From an uncultured Clostridium sp. (GTDB taxonomy: Bacteria; Bacillota; Clostridia; Clostridiales; Clostridiaceae): a stretch of DNA of 46,050 bases. Every line of letters starts with the position of its first letter. Positions within the stretch are counted from its first letter, which is position 1. Made by a program: the position numbers and the translations under genes. Below the pieces are notes generated by a model. That model searched no databases and was not told the origin of the DNA. It saw only the letters and a program-made list of their open reading frames with translations. The stretch lies in assembly GCF_947039605.1 (NCBI RefSeq), contig NZ_CAMQZG010000028.1, forward strand, positions 1 through 46,050, read 5' to 3'. Shown here in pieces: positions 1 through 6,831 of the stretch.

Positions 1-43
1 GATTCATCTCACCACCTGTAGAGATGGGAGAATTCTCTCAAAT
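1..43 (+). mobile_element. Probable right end of an IS200/IS605-type (TnpB) element
   Basis: The first bases read in frame as D-S-S-H-H-L followed by TAG. They then run into a compact imperfect hairpin (CATCTC at 6-11 pairing with GAGATG at 20-25) and a GAGAATTCTC palindrome, finishing in TCTCAA. Ends of clostridial IS200/IS605 elements carrying tnpB commonly look like this: a short GATTCATCTC-type sequence at the tnpB stop, a subterminal hairpin and a TCAA-like cleavage site. The rest of the element would lie upstream, outside the window. The identification rests on remembered family appearance and one small hairpin, so it is tentative. Confidence 0.4.
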
Positions 44-44
44 T

Positions 45-761
45 TTAGTTAAATTCATATTTTTCAAAATCAAAACTTCCTTCTTTAAATAATAATTCTT
101 CCTCTATTTCTAAATCACACTTAATTTCTATATTAATTATTAAAAGAATAGTGTACATAAATGTCATTATATAAACTAAAGCATCTCCTTTTACAATTTT
201 CATAAAAGTCGATATTACTAAAATTACAAATATAAAAAATGATATTATAACTAGCAATTTATGCTTTAAAGTTTTCCATTCTACTATTTTCTTATAATTG
301 TTTTCCTCAAGCATTCTTATATAATATCTCTTCATATATATTCGAGCTACTTTATATATTGCAAAAGCAATCCCATAAATAATTGCCATAATACCAATAT
401 AGCTAAAAATTGTTATGTTAAAACTTAGAAAGTGCCTAACTATTGATTCAACTAAAAAAATCCCACTATACATATAAATTCTATTTAAAAATTTAAGTTG
501 GTATTCTAATGCTAGATGTTCTCTATTTTTATTTCTTTTAAGCTCATATAAACTTCTTGATATTTTATAGATAAGAACTACATCTATTATTATAAAAATC
601 CCTCTTGATACCCTTGTAGATATATATAAAGCAAATGCTCCTATTATAAATACGCTTAAAAACCAAAATGAATAATAATATTCTTCAAATGATTTTTTCG
701 CACTATTCTTTACTTCAATATATAATGAATTTTCTTCTAACTTATAATTTTTCTCATGCAA
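45..761 (-). CDS. Hypothetical multi-pass membrane protein
   Basis: This encodes 238 residues from a TTG start at 759-761. An AGGGGG ribosome binding site lies at 771-776, nine bases upstream; no ATG fits this site. The protein has an acidic/polar N-terminus, then two membrane helices (about residues 32-70), a basic segment, two more around 95-135, and two near 165-210. It ends in an acidic tail rich in Glu. I recognise no family motif or catalytic residues. It stands alone between the transposon end and a divergently oriented gene, so context does not suggest a function. The ORF is intact and its composition matches its neighbours. Confidence 0.6.
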   Translation of the reverse strand: MHEKNYKLEENSLYIEVKNSAKKSFEEYYYSFWFLSVFIIGAFALYISTRVSRGIFIIIDVVLIYKISRSLYELKRNKNREHLALEYQLKFLNRIYMYSGIFLVESIVRHFLSFNITIFSYIGIMAIIYGIAFAIYKVARIYMKRYYIRMLEENNYKKIVEWKTLKHKLLVIISFFIFVILVISTFMKIVKGDALVYIMTFMYTILLIINIEIKCDLEIEEELLFKEGSFDFEKYEFN

Positions 762-933
762 ATTAAATCGCCCCCTAACTCTTAGAATATTCTATCATTA
801 AATACTATATAAATTCTAACAAGTATATTATAATTTTCAAATTTTTTTCTATAATTATCGATTATTAAAAGCTTCTTCTTCATATGGTATAATATAGTAA
901 AATTTAAATGTTATATATTAAGGGGATAATTTG

Positions 934-1425
934 ATGTTTACTAATCATTTACCTAAAATAGGTGCACGAAACTTTAAAACTGCATTATCAATATTTCTAT
1001 GTATAATTATTCTTAATCTACTTGGATTTGACTCTCCATTTTATGCTTGTATTGCCTCTGTAATATGTCTTACAGATTCTTGTGATACCTCAATAAAAAT
1101 GGGGATTAATAGAATGATTGGAACTGTTATTGGTGGAACTTTTGGTATGATTGCAACTATAATTCTTTCAAAATATGATACAACGCTACTTAGGACAATT
1201 CTAATTTGTTTATTTACAGTGTTTGTTATTTATGTTTGTACTATTTTAAAAAAACCTGGCTCTGTTTCAATAGCTTGTATTGTATTGCTTGCTAATTTAC
1301 TTTTAAATAGAGATTATTCAAATTATATTTATACATTTAGCAGAATTATTGAAACATTCATTGGAATAATAATAGCCGTAGGGGTAAATGTCTATATTAT
1401 GCCACCTAAAAAGAAAAATGCTTAA
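934..1425 (+). CDS. Small aromatic acid exporter (ArAE/DUF939, FUSC-like) family membrane protein
   Basis: The protein has about 163 residues and four to five membrane helices. Its N-terminal pattern is IGARNFKTALSIFLC, followed by a segment with G-F-D-S-P-F-YACIASVICL and later GTVIGG. This is the layout of the N-terminal membrane half of the ArAE/FUSC family (B. subtilis YqjA/YgaE-like). Larger family members add a cytoplasmic C-terminal domain that is absent here, so this is a membrane-only version; transport of aromatic acids is family inference. I chose ATG at 934 because GGGG at 922-925 gives eight-base spacing. The TTG at 931 is too close. A hairpin terminator follows directly. Confidence 0.65.
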   Translation: MFTNHLPKIGARNFKTALSIFLCIIILNLLGFDSPFYACIASVICLTDSCDTSIKMGINRMIGTVIGGTFGMIATIILSKYDTTLLRTILICLFTVFVIYVCTILKKPGSVSIACIVLLANLLLNRDYSNYIYTFSRIIETFIGIIIAVGVNVYIMPPKKKNA

Positions 1426-1432
1426 ATTATAC

Positions 1433-1471
1433 AAAAGTGCTGATTTTATTTTGAATTAGTACTTTTATTTT
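1433..1471 (+). terminator. Hairpin terminator after the ArAE-like gene
   Basis: AAAAGTGCTGATT (1433-1445) pairs with AATTAGTACTTTT (1454-1466), including two G-U pairs. The loop is eight bases and is followed by ATTTTT. It lies eight bases after the stop codon. Confidence 0.7.
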
Positions 1472-1571
1472 TCAAAATTCAGCCGAGAATTTTTTTGATT
1501 ACATATATATAATAAAAATTAAAAATTAAATTACTAAAGACTACAATAATATATTATATCTCTATAACCCA

Positions 1572-1599
1572 AAAGCACTCACTAAAAGTTGAGTGCTTT
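1572..1599 (-). terminator. Hairpin downstream of the BclA-like gene
   Basis: A perfect 10-bp stem, AAAGCACTCA with TGAGTGCTTT, surrounds an eight-base loop and sits 30 bases past the stop of the minus-strand gene. The U-tract on that strand is short, so termination may be leaky or Rho-assisted. Confidence 0.5.
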
Positions 1600-1629
1600 G
1601 TACCTTGCTCATTCAGTTGCTTTGAGTTA

Positions 1630-2235
1630 CTAATTAACCCGATGAAGACTTATATTTACAGGGCTTCCACCACTAGTACAAGTTGTTATAGAACTTCCTA
1701 TAATACACTGACTCTCATTTACTAAATTCAAACATGAATTTGCTGGTATAAAAACTAATGCATCCCCATTTATTGGCATACAGCTTGTTATATCAGGTGT
1801 TTGAATTGAAAATCCAGCTTGTCCATTGGGTTGTTGCATACAATTTATATATAAGCTAACTCTATTTCTAATAAGCTCTGTAGAATTAGGTACTCCCTGA
1901 AGGCTTACATTTACCCTATAAGTTATATGATAAACACCAGCTCTACAAACTCTAATAGTTCCCTGACTAATTAATGTTACATCTGATGTTCCAACACCAG
2001 CTTGATTAAATTCAAAATCATCACCAACATCCACTGTGGTTGGACAAGTATTCCAAAATGTAGCATAACTTGTTGGATCTGTACCACCCGACATAGGAGT
2101 GAATGGTGTAAATAAATTTGTAGGTGCCCCTGCTGGAGTAGGCATCATAATATTTTGATTTTGATTTTCACAACAATCAGGTTGATAACACTTTGGTTCA
2201 CAACATCTTGAGCAAGTTCTTCTTCTATTGCGCAT
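1630..2235 (-). CDS. BclA C-terminal-like spore surface (exosporium) protein without collagen repeats
   Basis: The protein has 201 residues. It begins with a basic, Cys-rich head (RRRTCSRCCEPKC, then PDCCENQ), continues through a Pro/Thr-rich linker, and ends in a roughly 130-residue beta-rich domain (from about residue 60). Patterns in that domain such as GTIRVCRAGVYHITYRV and the NSCLNLVN block resemble the TNF/C1q-like trimerising C-terminal domain of exosporium BclA proteins. The Gly-X-X collagen repeats that normally separate head and domain are missing. A Cys-rich head is common in cross-linked spore coat or exosporium proteins. The RBS is GGTGGTG, seven bases before ATG. Location on the spore surface is inferred from family resemblance. 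Confidence 0.6.
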   Translation of the reverse strand: MRNRRRTCSRCCEPKCYQPDCCENQNQNIMMPTPAGAPTNLFTPFTPMSGGTDPTSYATFWNTCPTTVDVGDDFEFNQAGVGTSDVTLISQGTIRVCRAGVYHITYRVNVSLQGVPNSTELIRNRVSLYINCMQQPNGQAGFSIQTPDITSCMPINGDALVFIPANSCLNLVNESQCIIGSSITTCTSGGSPVNISLHRVN

Positions 2236-2491
2236 TATAAAATCACCACCTATACTACATAATATTTATCAAAATCTAATAGTGTTACTAAATATTTTAA
2301 AATACTGAAAATATCCTTTTTTTATCGTATTTTAATAATTTATTCAATTAAATTATTAAAATATTAAAAGCTTTTTCTTTTAACAACTTAAAAACTCCTT
2401 TTTATAACACTTATAGCAATTTCAATACTTTTTTATTATTATTTTAATATTTTGTATGAGTTTTTATATAAAACATAATATTTTTTTCTAT

Positions 2492-2520
2492 TTGTTACTA
2501 ATACTTAAATTTTGTAAAAT
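2492..2520 (+). promoter_or_regulatory. Candidate sigma-A promoter of the coiled-coil protein gene
   Basis: TTGTTA (2492-2497) and TAAAAT (2515-2520) are separated by exactly 17 bases, and the start codon is 69 bases beyond the -10. The match is reasonable for an AT-rich genome but could arise by chance. Confidence 0.4.
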
Positions 2521-2529
2521 TAGTAAAGC

Positions 2530-2567
2530 AGTTACCTATGTAACAATAATTCTGCAATTAGGTAACT
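2530..2567 (+). promoter_or_regulatory. Inverted repeat in the 5' leader of the coiled-coil protein gene
   Basis: AGTTACCTA (2530-2538) and TAGGTAACT (2559-2567) form a perfect 9-bp inverted repeat with a 20-base loop. An overlapping smaller palindrome, GTTACCTATGTAAC, lies at 2531-2544, so two structures are mutually exclusive. The element starts ten bases after the predicted -10 and ends six bases before the AGGAGG ribosome binding site. It could be an operator or a leader RNA hairpin that affects stability or ribosome access. Confidence 0.4.
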
Positions 2568-2589
2568 TAAATTAGGAGGATATTTACAC

Positions 2590-3483
2590 ATGATAAAAAC
2601 AAAATTAATAAGTTTAATATTAGCCGGAACTGTTACTGGTGGTGGAATTATAGCAGGAGTTGTATCTCAAATAAATTCAAATACACAAAAAGCAACTACA
2701 CAAATAACTCAATCAACTAGTGATTTAAGACTTGCTTCTGGAGCAATGGATACAGCACAAAAAACTATCGTTAATCAAAATGATAAAATAAGTACTATAT
2801 CTAAGCAACAACAAGAAACTAGTGTTAATCTTTCAGCAGTTAAAAAAAATGTTTCTACACAACAAATAACAATAGCTAAATTAGAAAAAGAATTAGCTGC
2901 TAAAAATGTTAATATAGTTGATTTACAAAAGAAATTAAAATTCTCAGAAGCAACTACTCAGGTTTATATTGATGAAGTTGCCGTAGTTAAACATCAACTT
3001 TGGGTTGCTAACACAGCTGTTGGTCAACTACAAAATGACTTAATGGAAGCTGGTAATAATACTGCTACATTAAAGAAAGAATTAGCTGCAGAGCAAGCTA
3101 AAGTAACAGATTTACAAAAGAAATTAAAATTCTCAGAGGCAACTACTCAGGTTTATATTGATGAAGTTGCCGTAGTTAAACATCAACTTTTGGTTGCTAA
3201 CACATCTGTTGGTATGTTACAAAATGATTTAGCAACTGCTAACGCTTCATTAGCTACTGCTAATAAAAAAGTTGCTACTTTAGAAGGACAAGTTACTTCA
3301 CTTAAAGCACAATTAGCTACAGAAAAAACTAAGAATGCATCTCAAGCGTCAGATATAAATAAATTAAAAGATGCTGTTAATAGTCAGACTAAGTCTATAG
3401 ACTCAGCTGCTAAAACTAACAATGAAGCTCAAGCTGGTTTCCAAAAATCATTAGCTTCATTTAATACAACAGTTCAAAAATAA
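2590..3483 (+). CDS. Secreted or membrane-anchored coiled-coil protein with internal duplication
   Basis: This 297-residue protein has a signal-like N-terminus (basic MIKTK, then a hydrophobic run to about residue 27). The remainder is almost entirely polar, Ala/Lys/Gln/Thr-rich and predicted coiled coil, with no Cys. It contains two nearly identical copies of a 63-residue unit (about residues 100-162 and 163-225) sharing LQKKLKFSEATTQVYIDEVA. The C-terminal stretch again looks like a heptad-type helix. AGGAGG at 2574-2579 supports the ATG start. I recognise no named family. It is likely an extracytoplasmic structural or adhesion-like filament, anchored if the N-terminal segment is not cleaved. 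It is monocistronic and closed by a strong terminator. Confidence 0.65.
   Translation: MIKTKLISLILAGTVTGGGIIAGVVSQINSNTQKATTQITQSTSDLRLASGAMDTAQKTIVNQNDKISTISKQQQETSVNLSAVKKNVSTQQITIAKLEKELAAKNVNIVDLQKKLKFSEATTQVYIDEVAVVKHQLWVANTAVGQLQNDLMEAGNNTATLKKELAAEQAKVTDLQKKLKFSEATTQVYIDEVAVVKHQLLVANTSVGMLQNDLATANASLATANKKVATLEGQVTSLKAQLATEKTKNASQASDINKLKDAVNSQTKSIDSAAKTNNEAQAGFQKSLASFNTTVQK
2887..3213 (+). repeat. Tandem 189-bp intragenic duplication
   Basis: The block beginning near 2887 recurs with an offset of 189 bases, equal to 63 codons. The cores 2920-3024 and 3109-3213 are 105 bases each and differ at only a handful of positions. The intervening parts are more diverged. The high identity at DNA level, including synonymous sites, indicates a recent in-frame duplication or ongoing homogenisation. 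Confidence 0.85.
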
Positions 3484-3514
3484 TTAAAATTTATGGCCAA
3501 GCCATATTATATAG

Positions 3515-3550
3515 AAAAGCGTTGAATCAGAATTGATTCAACGCTTTTTA
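3515..3550. terminator. Strong bidirectional terminator
   Basis: AAAAGCGTTGAATC (3515-3528) pairs perfectly with GATTCAACGCTTTT (3535-3548) around a six-base loop. T-runs are present on both strands. It serves the coiled-coil gene on the plus strand and the small membrane protein gene on the minus strand. Confidence 0.9.
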
Positions 3551-3552
3551 TA

Positions 3553-3756
3553 TTACCAATAAAACTTCTTTTTCATAAAATTAAATATTACTTCCATGAC
3601 TACTATTAATCCAATAAATAGCCCTAAAAAAACATAACTATTAAGATTAAAATAAACATAATTTAATATAACAAAAAGAGCAAGTATAAAGCCTTTTCCC
3701 ATATTAATTGTCATTTTAATTTTCGGATCTAAATCATCCTTACTAATATCAATCAC
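3553..3756 (-). CDS. Small two-helix membrane protein, unknown
   Basis: The ORF gives 67 residues with a polar, acidic N-terminus, two hydrophobic helices (about 22-40 and 42-60) and a basic end (KKKFYW). No family is recognised. The start is unclear. GTG at 3754-3756 abuts AGGGA with no spacing, so translation may really begin a few codons later (for example at a non-ATG codon) or at the internal Met near residue 15 or 19. It lies 29 bases downstream of the HD-domain gene on the same strand and probably shares its transcript. Confidence 0.5.
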   Translation of the reverse strand: MIDISKDDLDPKIKMTINMGKGFILALFVILNYVYFNLNSYVFLGLFIGLIVVMEVIFNFMKKKFYW

Positions 3757-3785
3757 TCCCTATAAATACAGATATTGATATTATA

Positions 3786-4472
3786 CTATTTATTAAAATC
3801 TCTTTCCATCTTATAAAGTTCCATAAACTTATCAGTTACTTCTTTCATATCAATATTATACTTTGCCTCTAACTCATCAAGCACATCTATAACCTCTGCA
3901 ATAACTCTTTGAATTTCTGACTTTGAAAAATCACCTCTACCTAGTTTGTCTGCAAAAAATAATAAAGCCATATCATGCATATCAACGTCTAAAATCATTT
4001 GCTCAGAATTTGCGAAAAGTAATTTTCTACTAATATATAGACTATGCATATGATACTTAACTAAATTTTCAACTTCTTCTTTAAATTCATTTCCTAGGAA
4101 ATCATAATTATTTAAAAGTCCACTCACTTCTTTTGAACCAATCGTATCATGGTCATAAGCTGTAATTTTTCCTCTTCTCACTTTAGTAGCTTTTAATTTT
4201 CCAAAATCATGAAACATAGCTGACCACATTAAATTTCTTTTATCATGTGCATATACTCTGACAATCGCCGCTGCATCAATAACTAATAACGTGTGATTTA
4301 AAACGTTTCCCTCTGGATGATAAGTTATATTTTGCTCTATTTTTTCAAGAGCTGTAATAACTTTAAGATTACTATTTTTAAGTTTATGAAGATTACTTCT
4401 CAAATATTTTGATGGTTTATCATCCTCTAAAAGATGTCTTTCTACTTCTTTAAATAACTGTTCTTCATTCAT
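3786..4472 (-). CDS. HD-domain metal-dependent phosphohydrolase
   Basis: The 228 residues carry the HD signature. A His in VLNHTLLVID (about residue 60) is followed by the MFHDFGKLKAT doublet (about 88), a His-containing stretch near YDHDTIGS, and a downstream Asp in LLFFADKLGRGD. This arrangement is like the C-terminal HD domain of CCA-adding enzymes or other small HD phosphohydrolases, but no nucleotidyltransferase domain is attached. The substrate cannot be read from the sequence; a nucleotide or 2',3'-cyclic phosphate is the family-level guess. The RBS TAGGAG lies nine bases before ATG. It is probably cotranscribed with the small membrane protein just downstream. Confidence 0.75.
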   Translation of the reverse strand: MNEEQLFKEVERHLLEDDKPSKYLRSNLHKLKNSNLKVITALEKIEQNITYHPEGNVLNHTLLVIDAAAIVRVYAHDKRNLMWSAMFHDFGKLKATKVRRGKITAYDHDTIGSKEVSGLLNNYDFLGNEFKEEVENLVKYHMHSLYISRKLLFANSEQMILDVDMHDMALLFFADKLGRGDFSKSEIQRVIAEVIDVLDELEAKYNIDMKEVTDKFMELYKMERDFNK

Positions 4473-4570
4473 ATTATCACGCTCCTATCTATACTAAGTA
4501 TACAATTCTATTTTTCTCTAAATTACATATAATATAACACCACTAAACATAAGATGTTTTATGGAACTTT

Positions 4571-4605
4571 AAAAAGAGAGTAGCTAAAAAACTATAGCTA
4601 CCCTC
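4571..4605 (-). terminator. Terminator of the NhaC-family gene
   Basis: On the minus strand, GAGGGTAGCT pairs with AGCTACTCTC (one mismatch) around a ten-base loop and is followed by TTTTT. It begins 16 bases after the stop codon of the transporter. Confidence 0.75.
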
Positions 4606-4620
4606 CTTATATATATTAAA

Positions 4621-6381
4621 CTAAACTGTTTCCTCTATTACTGTATTTTCTAATTCAGATGCATCTGGTACCTTCTTACCAAAGATCATAAGCACTACAA
4701 ATATTGCAACTACTCCAAGTCCAAGACATACCCAAACATTCAATCCAAGCCCTGCTGGAAGGTATCCAAACACTACTGTAACCCCAGCTACAAATAATGC
4801 ATACCAAAGTTGTGTTCTTACATGTTCTATATGATCACAACTTGCTCCTGTTGAAGATAGAATTGTTGTATCTGAAATTGGAGAACAATGATCTCCAAAT
4901 ATTGCTCCTGTTAAAACTGCTGAAGTTGAAACTATTATAAGATTCATATCTCCACCTGAAATTGTATTAGCAAGTGGAATTGCAAGTGGCATTAATATTC
5001 CCATTGTCCCATAAGCTGTCCCTGTAGAGAAAGCTATTATAGAGCCAAGTATAAATATAAGTGATGGTAATAAAAATGCTGGAACTGAACCTGATAAAAG
5101 TTCTACTAAATATGATGCTGTTCCAAGTTCTTTTAGAACTGAACTTAAACTCCATGCAAGAAGTAATATAACACCAGTAATTAAAAGACTTTTACATCCT
5201 TCTACCCAAGTATCAATAGCCTCTGAAACTGTAAATATCTTTCTACCAACTGCAAGTGCAATAGTAATTACTGAAGATATTAAAGCTGATTGGAATAATG
5301 CTATTGAAGCATCTGAAGCTGAAAATGCTTCTTGTATAGCCTCAAAACTAAATGGTGATGATTGAAGAATCCCTATAAGTGCTGTATCTTCTCCACCCAT
5401 TATTGAAGAATATCCACTATAATAAAATGCTACAAGTGAAAATACTATAAGTGATCCTATTGGAATTAATGCATTCCATATACAAAGTTTAACACCTTTT
5501 TTGGGTTCTAAATCTTGCATAACCTCATCAATCTCTTCATTAGATAACTTGCTAGTCTTAGGCTTAACAACTTGTCCTTTTCTCGCTCTTACTTCAGCCT
5601 TATACATAGGTCCAAACTCTCTTAAAGTAAAAGCTGAAATAATAACAAACACTAAAATTAAAATATTATAAAATCTAAATGGTATAGTTTGAAGGAAAAT
5701 TCCAAAAGCATCAACCTCTTGCCCAATACTAGTAAAAGCATCTCCTATTAAACCAACCTCAAGTCCTATCCATGTTGAGATAATAGCAAGTCCGGCTATT
5801 GGAGCTGCTGTAGCATCTATAATAAATGCTAACTTCTCTCTTGAAATTTTCATCTTATCTGCAACTGGTCTCATAATTGGTCCTACTATTAATGAATTTG
5901 CATAATCATCAAAGAATACTGCAAGTCCAAGTAAAAATGTAGTTATTTGAACACTTCTAACTGTCTTCGCCCTTTTAGCAAGTGCCTGTGCAATAGCTCT
6001 AGCTCCACCCATCTTTGCAACAAGATGAATGATTCCTCCAATTACTAAAACCTGTAACACGATTCCTGCATTCCACTTATCAGCAAGTGAAGCAAGTAAT
6101 CTTTCAACTAAATCCATAAATCCAAAAATTAAAGCTAAGAATATATTATGGTCAGTAATAAACAACATTAAACACCCTATAAACGCCCCAGTAAATAGTG
6201 ATATAACAATATTCTTAGTAAGAAATGCTAAGATTATTGATACAAGTGGTGGTATGATTGTCCAAAAACCAAACTTTTCTGCATTAACTGCTGCAACATC
6301 CCCTTGTGCAAAAGCCAAAGTAGAAACTAAACATAAACTAAACACTAATGTCATTGAAAAAATTCCTAATCTTTTTCTCAT
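4621..6381 (-). CDS. NhaC-family Na+/H+ antiporter-type transporter, lysine-riboswitch controlled
   Basis: The protein has 586 residues and about 12 or more membrane helices. It begins with a signal-like segment ending near AFAQG (residue 26). The middle contains the family features LAVFFDDYANSLIVGP and DATAAPIAGLAIISTW, and the C-terminal half has STGTAYGTMGILMP and IFGDHCSPISDTT. These are hallmarks of the NhaC / ion-transporter superfamily. The gene is monocistronic with its own terminator. It lies behind a lysine riboswitch, which in Firmicutes marks lysine biosynthesis and lysine transport genes, so the likely substrate is lysine (Na+- or H+-coupled uptake) rather than Na+/H+ exchange alone. 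The family call is firm; the substrate is inferred from the riboswitch. Confidence 0.85.
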   Translation of the reverse strand: MRKRLGIFSMTLVFSLCLVSTLAFAQGDVAAVNAEKFGFWTIIPPLVSIILAFLTKNIVISLFTGAFIGCLMLFITDHNIFLALIFGFMDLVERLLASLADKWNAGIVLQVLVIGGIIHLVAKMGGARAIAQALAKRAKTVRSVQITTFLLGLAVFFDDYANSLIVGPIMRPVADKMKISREKLAFIIDATAAPIAGLAIISTWIGLEVGLIGDAFTSIGQEVDAFGIFLQTIPFRFYNILILVFVIISAFTLREFGPMYKAEVRARKGQVVKPKTSKLSNEEIDEVMQDLEPKKGVKLCIWNALIPIGSLIVFSLVAFYYSGYSSIMGGEDTALIGILQSSPFSFEAIQEAFSASDASIALFQSALISSVITIALAVGRKIFTVSEAIDTWVEGCKSLLITGVILLLAWSLSSVLKELGTASYLVELLSGSVPAFLLPSLIFILGSIIAFSTGTAYGTMGILMPLAIPLANTISGGDMNLIIVSTSAVLTGAIFGDHCSPISDTTILSSTGASCDHIEHVRTQLWYALFVAGVTVVFGYLPAGLGLNVWVCLGLGVVAIFVVLMIFGKKVPDASELENTVIEETV

Positions 6382-6432
6382 ATAAAAAGCCCCCTTAATA
6401 TTTTTGAAAATAATTAAAGAGGCTTGCTTACA

Positions 6433-6466
6433 AAATAAAAAAATCCTAGGCTTAACACCTAGGATA
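6433..6466 (-). terminator. Riboswitch-controlled terminator before the NhaC-family gene
   Basis: On the minus strand, ATCCTAGG and CCTAGGAT form an 8-bp stem (6458-6465 with 6443-6450) around a seven-base loop, followed by a run of seven Ts and more T-rich sequence. It lies between the lysine aptamer and the transporter start, as expected for transcription attenuation. Confidence 0.85.
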
Positions 6467-6506
6467 ACAAATACAATGTAATCAAAATTCTATCGTATGA
6501 AAATCC

Positions 6507-6686
6507 TTGATGTAGCACTCCACAAAAACTTGTGACAGTCTTGTATATATTATATACAAACCCAGAAATATAAATCTTTAAGTATATTTATAAATCTTCG
6601 GCGATTACTCCTTTTACTAAACTTCATCACACTTCTGCTCCATTTAGCTACTCTTAGTACTCGCACCTCTACCTCTTAATCATATT
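6507..6686 (-). promoter_or_regulatory. Lysine riboswitch (L box) aptamer
   Basis: Read on the minus strand, the leader contains the L-box landmarks in order: AGAGGTGCGAG followed by AAGAGTAG (6682 down to about 6648), GGAGCAGAAGTGTGATGAA, GGAGTAATCGCCGAAG (around 6600), CTGGGT (about 6560), ACTGTCACAAG and the closing GTGGAGTGCTAC (about 6512-6523). These match the conserved five-way-junction core of the lysine riboswitch. An intrinsic terminator follows at once. Lysine binding should promote termination and so lower transporter expression when lysine is plentiful. Confidence 0.88.
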
Positions 6687-6796
6687 CACTTTTCTTATAA
6701 TTATATTTATACATTAATTCTCAATTTTTTACAATAGATCTTTTGATTAATTTTTTATTTATTAACACTTTTAATATTTTATCTATTTTTAAAAAT

Positions 6797-6828
6797 AAAA
6801 ACCTAGCACTAAAATGCTAGGTTTAAAA
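6797..6828 (-). terminator. Terminator of the Xaa-Pro aminopeptidase gene
   Basis: AAACCTAGCA (6799-6808) pairs perfectly with TGCTAGGTTT (6815-6824) around CTAAAA. The T-rich tract on the minus strand follows. It sits just past the stop codon at 6832. Confidence 0.85.
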
Positions 6829-6831
6829 TTT

